Assembly: GCF_900115395.1 (NCBI RefSeq) | Contig: NZ_FOWE01000002.1 | Span: 1 to 64,000, forward strand | DNA length: 64,000 bases | Origin: Geodermatophilus obscurus | Lineage (GTDB): Bacteria; Actinomycetota; Actinomycetes; Mycobacteriales; Geodermatophilaceae | Direction of reading: 5' to 3' | Shown here: positions 55,727-62,754 of the stretch, piece by piece | Layout of the letters: each line of letters opens with the position of its first letter | How positions within the stretch are numbered: the first letter of the stretch is position 1 | The notes under the pieces: generated by a model | The model's input: the letters and a program-made list of their open reading frames with translations, nothing else | Told to the model about the DNA's origin: nothing | The model's database searches: none | Translations under genes and position numbers: made by a program

Positions 55727-56326
55727 TCACGGCGGCGCGGGGAGGCTCAGCGTCAGCGTGGCGCCCGTGGCCGCGGCGGCGAGCGTGGCCGCGGTGGCCT
55801 CGTCGACGGCGAGGACGAGCAGGCCGTCGTCGTCGGGGGCGGCCAGGACCAGCGCGCCGCGGGCCACCACCTCGGCGCGGGCGGCGTCGGGCGCGGTGGC
55901 GAGGACGTCGACCCGGTCGCCCGGGCCGGCGAGACCGGCGACGGCGAGGTCGGCGAGCCGGACCGGGGCCGCCACCTGACCGGACGGGAGCAGCGCGGTC
56001 AGGCCCGGGCCGACCAGCCGGACGTCGGTGACCGGCTCACCGGCGCGCAGCGGGGCGGCCAGCACCCGCCCGACGAGGGCGCCGGGGTCGGTCGCCGCGC
56101 CACCGGGGGCCGCAGCCAGCTCGGTCAGCGACAGGGCGGCCGCGGTCAGCGTCGTCCCCGCGGGCAGGTCGGTGGCGGCGGTGACCACCGGGGTGCCCGG
56201 GAGCGGAGCCGGCACCGGTGGGTCGGGCGGGCGCAGCGCGAGCACCAGCGCGCCGGCGGCGAGCAGCGCCGCCAGGCAGCGGCGCAGCAGAGTGGCGGGG
56301 GAGCGGGGACGGCGCAGTCGCGGCAC
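55727..56326 (-). CDS. SAF domain (CpaB/RcpC-like) membrane protein
   Basis: This 199-residue protein has one N-terminal membrane helix (about residues 14-30, CLAALLAAGALVLAL). A SAF domain follows with VVTAATDLPAGTTLTAAALSLTELAAAP and LVGRVLAAPLRAGEPVTDVRLVG, as in flagellar/pilus assembly proteins FlgA and CpaB. Partners for pilus assembly are not in this window. The pairing with a FmdB gene upstream is common in actinobacteria. It starts at GTG 56326, with CAGCCT 6 nt upstream. Confidence 0.9.
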   Translation of the reverse strand: MPRLRRPRSPATLLRRCLAALLAAGALVLALRPPDPPVPAPLPGTPVVTAATDLPAGTTLTAAALSLTELAAAPGGAATDPGALVGRVLAAPLRAGEPVTDVRLVGPGLTALLPSGQVAAPVRLADLAVAGLAGPGDRVDVLATAPDAARAEVVARGALVLAAPDDDGLLVLAVDEATAATLAAAATGATLTLSLPAPP

Positions 56327-56332
56327 CGGCCC

Positions 56333-56338
56333 AGGCTG
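56333..56338 (-). promoter_or_regulatory. -10-like element CAGCCT, leaderless start
   Basis: CAGCCT on the minus strand is 6 nt before the GTG at 56326. Confidence 0.4.
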
Positions 56339-56411
56339 GCCGTGGGCGGCCGGTGCCCGGGGCGGCGGGCGCGGCCTGTGGAGGAGCCGCCCGGGTGTGG
56401 ACGGCCGCGGG

Positions 56412-56762
56412 TCAGCCGGCGGCGGCCTTGCTGCCGCTGCCGGACGAGCCGGTCGAGGAGCTCGACGACGCCTTCGCCGGCGCGGACTCCTTCGCCGGCG
56501 AGGAGCCCGTGGAGGAGGACTCCTTGGACGACGACGAGCTCTCCGACGGGGTCTTCGCGCTCTCGGCCGAGGAGGAGCTCGAGCGGCTGTCGGTGCGGTA
56601 GAAGCCCGAGCCCTTGAAGACCACGCCGACGGAGCCGTAGACCTTGCGCACCGGGGTGGCGCAGGTCGGGCACTCGGCGACCGGTGCGTCGGTGAAGGAC
56701 TGCACCACCTCGAACTCGTGCTTGCCCTCGGGGTTGGTGCAGGCGTACTGGTACGTGGGCAC
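56412..56762 (-). CDS. FmdB family zinc ribbon protein with serine-rich tail
   Basis: This 116-residue protein begins with the FmdB zinc ribbon (PTYQYACTNPEGKHEFEVVQSFTDAPVAECPTCATPVRKVYGSVGVVFKGSGFYRTD). It has two Cys from CPTC and one in YACTN; the fourth ligand of the usual CxxxC...CxxC pattern appears replaced by Asn-Pro or His. The last 50 residues are a low-complexity Ser/Lys/Glu tail. The role is regulatory or unknown. AGGAG lies 9 nt before the GTG at 56762. Confidence 0.9.
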   Translation of the reverse strand: MPTYQYACTNPEGKHEFEVVQSFTDAPVAECPTCATPVRKVYGSVGVVFKGSGFYRTDSRSSSSSAESAKTPSESSSSSKESSSTGSSPAKESAPAKASSSSSTGSSGSGSKAAAG

Positions 56763-56910
56763 GGCGCGGCACTCCTGGTCGAGCGGGGGTCGGGTGGGCC
56801 CGGCGCCGGCGGGAGCTGGCACTCGGGACCCTCGACTGCCAATGATGCGCCACGCTCGGGCCGGTCGTCCACGTGATCCGCGTGGTGTCGCCCCGCGGGG
56901 TGCCGGCCTC

Positions 56911-56916
56911 TAGCGT
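56911..56916 (+). promoter_or_regulatory. -10 element TAGCGT, leaderless start
   Basis: TAGCGT is 6 nt before the ATG at 56923. Confidence 0.55.
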
Positions 56917-56922
56917 CGCCGC

Positions 56923-57510
56923 ATGGCCGGTCCTCCCGAACTCGCCCGCACCGCCCGCGTCGACGTCCTGGTCGAGGGCTACGCCCGCCTGCCGCACGTG
57001 GCGGGCACGGTGACGCTGGTGCGCGACGCCGGCCGGGTGCTCGTCGTCGACCCGGGCATGGTGGCCGACCGCGACCTCCTGCTGCGGCCGCTGCGCGACC
57101 TCGGTGTGCGCCCGGAGGACGTCACCGACGTCGTGGTCAGCCACCACCACCTCGACCACACCGTCAACGTCGCGCTGTTCCCGGTGGTGCCGGTGCACGA
57201 CTTCCAGTCGGTCATCGAGGGCGACGTGTTCACCCGCCGGCCGGCCGACGGGGTGCAGCTCACCCCCGCCGTCCGGCTGCTGGCCACGCCCGGGCACACC
57301 CCGCAGGACGTCACCACCCTGGTCGGCACGCCCGACGACGTCGTCGCGCTGACCCACCTGTGGTGGACCGGCGAGGGCCCGGCGGACGACCCCTACGCCC
57401 CCGACCGCGACCAGTTGCGGCAGCAGCGCGAGCGGGTGCTCGCGCTGGCCACGCTGGTCGTGCCGGGGCACGGCGCGCCGTTCCGGCCGGGCTCCGCCAC
57501 GCCGCGCTAG
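56923..57510 (+). CDS. MBL-fold metallohydrolase (MBLAC1-like)
   Basis: This 195-residue metallo-beta-lactamase-fold protein has the zinc motif SHHHLDHTVNVALF (HxHxDH), a third His in ATPGHTPQDVTTLVG, Asp or His in HLWWTGEGPADDPY, and a closing VVPGHGAPF. Its length and LVRDAGRVLVVDPGM start match small MBLAC1-like hydrolases. The substrate is unknown. Its stop shares CTAG with the alpha-oxoamine synthase gene. Confidence 0.93.
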   Translation: MAGPPELARTARVDVLVEGYARLPHVAGTVTLVRDAGRVLVVDPGMVADRDLLLRPLRDLGVRPEDVTDVVVSHHHLDHTVNVALFPVVPVHDFQSVIEGDVFTRRPADGVQLTPAVRLLATPGHTPQDVTTLVGTPDDVVALTHLWWTGEGPADDPYAPDRDQLRQQRERVLALATLVVPGHGAPFRPGSATPR

Positions 57511-58799
57511 GCGACGGCGAGCTCGCCCTCGACCTCCTGGCCCGCGGTGGCGGCGTCGCGGGTGGCGAGCACCGCGGCGGCCACCGAGCCCGCGGCGGCC
57601 TGCAGCTGCTCCGGGGTGTGCGTGGCCATGACCGACAGTCGCAGCACACCCCGGCCCCGCGGGACGGCGGGGTAGCCGACGGCGTTGCAGTAGACGCCGG
57701 ACTCGTAGGCCGCCCGCCACGCCGCGGCGGTGGCCTCCGCGCTGCCGGTCGGCACCGCGATGACCGCGCCGCTGCCGGGCAGCGGGGGCGTCCCGGCGAC
57801 GCTGAGCTCGACGCGCAGCCTGCGGCCGTTCTCCTGCAGCCGGTCGCGCCGCTCGGGCTCGGCGCGCAGGATGCGCAGGGCGGCCAGGGCCGCACCGACG
57901 CCGGCCGGCTCGTTGGCCGCGCTGAACACGTAGGGCATGGCGCTGGCGCGGATGCCGTCGGCGACCGCCCGGGACGTGAGCACCGCGCCGCCGACGCTGG
58001 CCAGGGACTTGCTGAAGGCCAGCGTGACGGCGTCGACCCGGTCGAGGACGCCACAGTGCTCGGCCGCCCCGCGGCCGCGCTCGCCGAGGACGCCGAGACC
58101 GTGCGCCTCGTCGACGACCAGGCGCGCCCCGTACGCCGCGCACAGCTCCGCCAGCTCGGCCAGCGGCGCGGTCTCGCCGGTCATCGAGTAGACGCCGTCG
58201 ACGACCACCACGGCCCCGGCCTGCGGGTCGAGCCGCTCCAGGCGGCGGGTCAGGGAGTCGACGCTGTTGTGCCGGAAGCGGACGACGGTGCCCCGGCTGG
58301 CGGCCGCGCCGGCGTGCACGCTGGCGTGGGCGTGCGCGTCGACCAGCAGGGTGTCGCCGGGACCGCCGGCGGTCGACAGCAGGGCCACGTTGGCGTTGAC
58401 GCCCGAGGAGGTCAGCACCGCGGCCTCGACGCCGTAGTGGTCGGCGAGCTCCTCCTCTAGCTGCAGGTGCAGCCGGGTGGTGCCGTTGAGGACCCGGCTG
58501 CCGGAGGTGCTGGTGCCGAAGCGGCGCACCGCGTCGACGGCGGCCTCGACCACGCGCTCGTCCCCGGCCAGGCCGAGGTAGTTGTTGCTGCCCAGGTTCA
58601 CCCGCGGGACGCCGTCGTCGTAGACGGTGACCGGCTCGGGCGCGCCCGCCGTCGGCACGCCGTGCGTCGCGACGCCGGCCCGGTCGTGCTCGCGGAACAG
58701 GGCGGCGAGCGGGTCGTGCAGCAGCGGGGCGAAGGCGTCGCGCCGGCCGCTCCCGTGCTCCCGGCCGGCACGCGGGCGGGGATGGGGGACGTCGGCCAC
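57507..58799 (-). CDS. alpha-oxoamine synthase (AONS/KBL-like PLP enzyme)
   Basis: This 430-residue PLP enzyme has NLGSNNYLGLAGDERVVEAAVDAVRRFGTSTSGSRVLNGTTRLHLQLEEELADHYG (the family's substrate and PLP entry), VVDEAHGLGVLGERGRG and the PLP lysine in AFSKSLASVGG. Relatives join an acyl-CoA to glycine, alanine or serine. No biotin or threonine genes are nearby, so the product may be a different acylated amine. The GTG at 58799 with GGAG 6 nt upstream was preferred to one at 58853. A MarR gene is divergent. Confidence 0.93.
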   Translation of the reverse strand: MADVPHPRPRAGREHGSGRRDAFAPLLHDPLAALFREHDRAGVATHGVPTAGAPEPVTVYDDGVPRVNLGSNNYLGLAGDERVVEAAVDAVRRFGTSTSGSRVLNGTTRLHLQLEEELADHYGVEAAVLTSSGVNANVALLSTAGGPGDTLLVDAHAHASVHAGAAASRGTVVRFRHNSVDSLTRRLERLDPQAGAVVVVDGVYSMTGETAPLAELAELCAAYGARLVVDEAHGLGVLGERGRGAAEHCGVLDRVDAVTLAFSKSLASVGGAVLTSRAVADGIRASAMPYVFSAANEPAGVGAALAALRILRAEPERRDRLQENGRRLRVELSVAGTPPLPGSGAVIAVPTGSAEATAAAWRAAYESGVYCNAVGYPAVPRGRGVLRLSVMATHTPEQLQAAAGSVAAAVLATRDAATAGQEVEGELAVA

Positions 58800-58840
58800 G
58801 GGGTCTCCGTTCGGTTCCTGCACCGGCGGGTCCCGGTGGC

Positions 58841-58867
58841 GAGTCACCCTCACCGTCGTGGTGACTC
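58841..58867. promoter_or_regulatory. inverted-repeat operator between the alpha-oxoamine synthase and MarR genes
   Basis: GAGTCACC (58841-58848) and GGTGACTC (58860-58867) are a perfect 8-bp inverted repeat with an 11-bp spacer. On the minus strand it lies just after TTGACG, a possible -35 of the synthase gene, so a regulator bound here would block that promoter. The divergent MarR protein is the obvious candidate. Confidence 0.6.
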
Positions 58868-59004
58868 TGCGTCAATGGTGGGTCAGCTCACAGTTCGCCC
58901 GGGTGTCCCTCGTGCCCCCGCCGTGTGACATCCGGTCGCTTTCTACTCACCCTGCGTACCACCGAACCGGGTGGTCAGACGCCCGTCCGGGGAGGACGCG
59001 CCGG

Positions 59005-59010
59005 TACCGT
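59005..59010 (+). promoter_or_regulatory. -10 element TACCGT, leaderless start
   Basis: TACCGT is 6 nt before the GTG at 59017. Confidence 0.55.
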
Positions 59011-59016
59011 CGCCGG

Positions 59017-59514
59017 GTGACCGCACGCTGGCTCGACGACACCCAGCAGCGGGCCTGGCGTGCGTGGCTCACCGCCTCGGAGCTGCTCCCGCGCGCGCTC
59101 GACGCGCAGCTGCAGCGCGACGCCGGCCTGACCCACGCCGCCTACGTCGTCCTCGCGATGCTGTCCGAGGCCCCCGGCCGCAGCCGCCGGATGACCGACC
59201 TCGCGCGCCGCGCCAACCAGTCCCAGAGCCGGCTCTCGCACACCGTGGCCCGCCTGGAGGCCCGCGGCTGGGTGCGCCGGGAGCGCTCGGTCGACGACGG
59301 CCGCGGCAACCTCGCCGTCCTCACCGACGCCGGGTGGGACGTCGTCCGCGAGGTCGCGCCGGGCCACGTCGACGCCGTCCGCGCCGCCCTGTTCGACCCG
59401 CTGACCGCCGAGCAGACCGCCGTCCTGCGCGACGCGCTCGAGGCCGTCGTCGAGGCGCTCGACCCCGACGCCACCCGCCGCGTCGCCCACGGCGGGGACG
59501 TCGAGACCCCCTAG
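59017..59514 (+). CDS. MarR family transcriptional regulator
   Basis: This 165-residue MarR protein has the winged helix at about residues 45-105 (RRMTDLARRANQSQSRLSHTVARLEARGWVRRERSVDDGRGNLAVLTDAG) with the wing Asp-Gly-Arg. It is divergent from the alpha-oxoamine synthase gene and probably controls it through the palindrome at 58841-58867. The GTG at 59017 is leaderless. Its stop shares CTAG with the DUF1801 gene. Confidence 0.94.
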   Translation: MTARWLDDTQQRAWRAWLTASELLPRALDAQLQRDAGLTHAAYVVLAMLSEAPGRSRRMTDLARRANQSQSRLSHTVARLEARGWVRRERSVDDGRGNLAVLTDAGWDVVREVAPGHVDAVRAALFDPLTAEQTAVLRDALEAVVEALDPDATRRVAHGGDVETP

Positions 59515-59882
59515 GCGCGCACCCAGGCCCCGACCAGGCCGGTCAGCACCGGGGCGGCGGCGCCGAGGGCCGCGGCGTCGGTGTAGGTGACCAGAGCGCG
59601 GTCGGGACCCCGCCACTCCAGCAGGCCGGTGGGGTCGGCGAAGCCGAAGGCGTCCGAGCGCACCCGGGCTCCCCGGTGGAAGACCAGCACCGCCCGGTCG
59701 GCCCGCGACAGGCTGACCGTCATCCGGTCCGCGCCGCCGTGCACGAACGTGGGCGAGCGCCACTTCACGTGCTCGGTCAGCCCGTCGACGCCGTCGAGCA
59801 GGGCGGCGCGCAGCTCCTGCACGGCCGGGACCATCGGGTGTCGCGAGCCGGCCAGCAGGGCGTCGACGCCGGGATCGCGCAC
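59511..59882 (-). CDS. DUF1801 (YdhG-like) family protein
   Basis: This 123-residue protein has the DUF1801 pattern: HPMVPAVQELRAALLDGVDGLTEHVKWRSPTFVHGG (with KW near a conserved E), then DRMTVSLSRADRAVLVFHRGARV and a closing helix. The function is unknown, although the fold resembles small ligand-binding proteins. GGAGGGGGA lies 3 nt before the GTG at 59882. It reads toward the MarR gene. Confidence 0.9.
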   Translation of the reverse strand: MRDPGVDALLAGSRHPMVPAVQELRAALLDGVDGLTEHVKWRSPTFVHGGADRMTVSLSRADRAVLVFHRGARVRSDAFGFADPTGLLEWRGPDRALVTYTDAAALGAAAPVLTGLVGAWVRA

Positions 59883-59965
59883 GGGTCCCCCTCCCGGCAG
59901 GCCGGGGGCCCGGCGGTGCCTGCGCCGATGATGGCCCGAGCAGCGCCGTCCTGGCTCACCGGAGC

Positions 59966-60001
59966 GCGTCCTGGCTCACCGTCGACGCCGAGCCAGGACG
60001 C
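59966..60001. terminator. 12-bp-stem hairpin, partly duplicated arm
   Basis: GCGTCCTGGCTC pairs with GAGCCAGGACGC across a 12-nt loop. A second copy of the left arm (GTCCTGGCTCACCG) lies 20 bp earlier at 59948-59961. It is placed downstream of the carboxyltransferase operon and is probably its terminator. Confidence 0.65.
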
Positions 60002-60006
60002 AGCAC

Positions 60007-60023
60007 GATCAGGTCACCTGATC
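60007..60023. terminator. palindrome GATCAGGT-C-ACCTGATC
   Basis: This 17-bp perfect palindrome sits between the last gene of the operon and the 12-bp hairpin. It resembles the GATC-containing palindromes at 43592 and 43631. Confidence 0.5.
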
Positions 60024-60033
60024 CCGGACGACG

Positions 60034-61551
60034 TCAGCGGCCCAGGTGGCGGTAGCGGTGCAGTCGGCTGCGGTGCCGCTCGGCGTCGTCGCGGCCCAGC
60101 AGCCCGGCCAGCTCGTCGCCGAGGACCCGGCCCAGGCGGCGGCAGAACTCCACCGGCTCGTCGGCGGCGTCGGGCCGCTCCGGGACGACGCGGTCGACGA
60201 TCCCCGCGCGCCACAGGTCGGTCGCCCGGACGCCCTGCGCGGCGGCCATCTCCGGCGCGCGGTCGACGGTGCGGTGCACGATCGCCGAGGCGCCCTCCGG
60301 CGGTAGAGGGCCCAGCCAGCCGTTGGCCGCGGCGAGCACCCGGTCGGCGGGGGCCAGCGCCAGCGCCCCGCCGCCGGTGCCCTGGCCCAGCAGCACCGCC
60401 AGCGTCGGGGCCCGGAGCGTCACCAGGTCCTCCAGGCACCGGGCGATCTCCCCGGCCAGGCCGCCCTCCTCGGCCTCGACCGACAGCGCCGCGCCAGGGG
60501 TGTCGATGAGCGTGACCAGCGGCAGGTGCAGCTCGGCGGCCAGCCGCATGCCGCGCCGGGCCTCCCGCAGCGCCGCCGGGCCCAGCGGCGCCGACAGCGA
60601 CTGCCCGCGCCGGTCCTGGCCGAGCACCACGCACGGCGCGCCGCCGAAGCGGGCCAGCGCGAGCAGCAGGCCGGGGTCCTTCTCCCCGGCCCCGGTGCCC
60701 GACAGGCCGACGACGTCGGTGGCCGCCGTCCGCAGCAGCCGCCGCACCCCGGGCCGGTCGGTCCGCCGCGAGGCGGTGACGACGTCCCACGCGCTGCGCC
60801 CGTCCTCGGGGTCGTCGGTGTCGGCGCCGTCGTCGGGGCCTGGCCGCTCGGCGTCGCGGACGTCGCGGTGCCAGGTGCGGCGGGCCGAGAGCACGGAGAG
60901 CGCCCGGTCGGCGAGGTCGGCGACGTCCTCGTGCGGCACGACGGCGTCGATCAGCCCCCGCCGCGCCAGGTGCTCGGCGGTCTGCACGCCCTCGGGGAAG
61001 CGCTCGCCGTACAGCGCCGAGTACACCCGCGGGCCGAGGAAGCCGATCGAGGCGCCCGGCTCGGCGATGGTCACGTGCCCCGTCGACCCCCAGGAGGCCA
61101 GCACGCCGCCGAAGGTGGGGTCGCGCAGGTACACCAGGTAGGGCAGGCCCGCGGCCTTGTGCCGCGCGATCGCCGCGGTGATGCCGATCATCTGCAGGAA
61201 CGCGACCGTGCCCTCCTGCATGCGCGTGCCGCCCGACACCGGCGCGGCCAGCAGTGGCAGCCCCTCGTCGGTGGCTCGCTCGACGGCGGCGACGAGCCGC
61301 TCGGCCGTGGCCACCCCGATCGAACCGGCGAGGAAGCCGAACTCCCCGGCGACGACGGCCACCCGCCGCCCGCGCAGCGACCCCTCGCCGGTGACCACCG
61401 CCTCGTCCTGCCGGCTGGCCGCGGCGGCGGCGCGCAGCTCCTCGGCGTAGGCGGGGTCGACGTCGCGGTGCCCGACCGGGGTGTCCCAGCTGCGCCAGGA
61501 GCCGGGGTCGAGGACGAGGTCGCGCAGGGTCCGGGCGTCCAGGCGGGTCAC
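60034..61551 (-). CDS. fused acetyl/propionyl-CoA carboxyltransferase (beta plus alpha halves)
   Basis: This 505-residue crotonase-fold protein carries two carboxyltransferase halves. The beta-like half (about residues 50-240) has GSIGVATAERLVAAVERA and PVSGGTRMQEGTVAFLQM. The alpha-like half (about 270-500) has ETAVL-free LIDTPGAALSVEAEEGGLAGEIARCLEDLV and LGQGTGGGALALAPADRVL. There is no N-terminal zinc ribbon and no biotin domain. It may carboxylate or decarboxylate a malonyl-CoA-type substrate with subunits from elsewhere. Its GTG start lies in the stop of the CoA transferase gene (GTGA). Confidence 0.9.
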   Translation of the reverse strand: MTRLDARTLRDLVLDPGSWRSWDTPVGHRDVDPAYAEELRAAAAASRQDEAVVTGEGSLRGRRVAVVAGEFGFLAGSIGVATAERLVAAVERATDEGLPLLAAPVSGGTRMQEGTVAFLQMIGITAAIARHKAAGLPYLVYLRDPTFGGVLASWGSTGHVTIAEPGASIGFLGPRVYSALYGERFPEGVQTAEHLARRGLIDAVVPHEDVADLADRALSVLSARRTWHRDVRDAERPGPDDGADTDDPEDGRSAWDVVTASRRTDRPGVRRLLRTAATDVVGLSGTGAGEKDPGLLLALARFGGAPCVVLGQDRRGQSLSAPLGPAALREARRGMRLAAELHLPLVTLIDTPGAALSVEAEEGGLAGEIARCLEDLVTLRAPTLAVLLGQGTGGGALALAPADRVLAAANGWLGPLPPEGASAIVHRTVDRAPEMAAAQGVRATDLWRAGIVDRVVPERPDAADEPVEFCRRLGRVLGDELAGLLGRDDAERHRSRLHRYRHLGR

Positions 61552-62735
61552 GCGCCGGGCCGCGCCAGCCAGGCGCGGATCTCGGCGTCCGAGCCGCCGA
61601 GCACCGGGGGAGCGGCGTGCTCGCGGCGGGTGGTCTCGGTCTCGCCGTCAGGAGTGGTCTCGAAGAAGCGCAGCGGCGGACCGGGCAGCCGCAGCGGGCC
61701 GAGGGTGGCGTGGTCGACGTCGACGAGCAGCCCCTGCGACAGGGTCTGGTCCCAGGCGTAGACCTCGTCGATCGTGCGGACCTTGCCCGCCGGCACCCCG
61801 GCCGCGGCGAGGCGGGCGAGCAGCGTCTCGGCGTCGACGTCGGCGAACGCGGCCTCGAGCAGCTCGACCACCCGCTCCCGGTTGCCCACCCGCTCGGAGT
61901 TGGTCGCCAGCCCCGGCGTCTCGGGGTCCAGCCCGAACTCGGCGCACAGCCGGCGCCACAGCCCCTCCGACCCGCAGGACAGCTGCACGCTGCCGCCCCG
62001 GCAGTGGAAGAGCCCGTACGGCGCGATGGAGGGGTGGTGGTTGCCCTGGGCGCGGCCGACCTGCCCGCCCACGGTCCACGCCGTCCCCTGGAAGGCGTGC
62101 ACGCCGACGATCGCGGCGAGCAGCGAGGTGCGCACGACCTGCCCGCGGCCGGTGCGCTGCCGCTCGAGCAGCGCGGCCAGCACGCCGTAGGCGCCGTACA
62201 TGCCGGCCAGCAGGTCGCCGATCGGGACGCCGACCTTCTGCGGTGAGTCCGGGTCCGGGCCGGTCAGCGACATGAGGCCGCCCTCGCCCTGCGCGATCTG
62301 GTCGTAGCCGGCGCGCCCGCCCTCGGGCCCGTCGTGGCCGAAGCCGCTGATCGCGAGGGTGACCAGCCGCGGGTTGAGGTCGGCGAGCACGTCGGTGCCG
62401 AACCCGAGGCGGGCCAGCGTGCCGGGGCGGAAGTTCTCCAGCAGCACGTCGGCACGGCGGACCAGCTCGCGCAGCAGCTCCTTGTCGCCGTCGTCCTTCA
62501 GGTCGAGGGTGACCGACTCCTTGTTGCGGTTGGTCGACAGGAAGTACGTCGACTCCCGGTCACCGGACTCCGGCTGGACGAACGGCGGGCCCCATCCGCG
62601 GGTGTCGTCCCCGCTGCCCGGGCTCTCCACCTTGATCACCCGGGCGCCGAGGTCGCCGAGCATCATCCCGGCGTGCGGCCCGGCCAGCGCGCGGGTCAGG
62701 TCGACGACGAGCACGCCGTCCAGGGGTCCGGACAT
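61548..62735 (-). CDS. CaiB/BaiF family (class III) CoA transferase
   Basis: This 395-residue CoA transferase has LDGVLVVDLTRALAGPHAGMMLGDLGARVIKVESPG at the start, NRNKESVTLDLK, VLLENFRPGTLARLGFG and the catalytic Asp145 in GYDQIAQGEGGLMSLTG. The family moves CoA between a donor acyl-CoA and a carboxylic acid such as oxalate, carnitine or succinate. Next to a MatC-type carrier it may activate the imported dicarboxylate. The ATG at 62735 is 19 nt after the carrier gene. Confidence 0.95.
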   Translation of the reverse strand: MSGPLDGVLVVDLTRALAGPHAGMMLGDLGARVIKVESPGSGDDTRGWGPPFVQPESGDRESTYFLSTNRNKESVTLDLKDDGDKELLRELVRRADVLLENFRPGTLARLGFGTDVLADLNPRLVTLAISGFGHDGPEGGRAGYDQIAQGEGGLMSLTGPDPDSPQKVGVPIGDLLAGMYGAYGVLAALLERQRTGRGQVVRTSLLAAIVGVHAFQGTAWTVGGQVGRAQGNHHPSIAPYGLFHCRGGSVQLSCGSEGLWRRLCAEFGLDPETPGLATNSERVGNRERVVELLEAAFADVDAETLLARLAAAGVPAGKVRTIDEVYAWDQTLSQGLLVDVDHATLGPLRLPGPPLRFFETTPDGETETTRREHAAPPVLGGSDAEIRAWLARPGA

Positions 62736-62754
62736 GGTTCGGATCTCACTCCGA

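Noticed and set aside
55727-56762. Pilus (Tad) assembly locus suggested by the SAF/CpaB-like gene
   Set aside because: No TadA ATPase, pilin or secretin gene is near. The SAF-FmdB pair occurs alone in many actinobacteria.
60034-61551. Malonate decarboxylase subunit
   Set aside because: The acyl carrier, MdcA and MdcB-type genes are absent in the visible part, and the fused halves match CoA carboxyltransferases at least as well. It is kept as carboxyltransferase.
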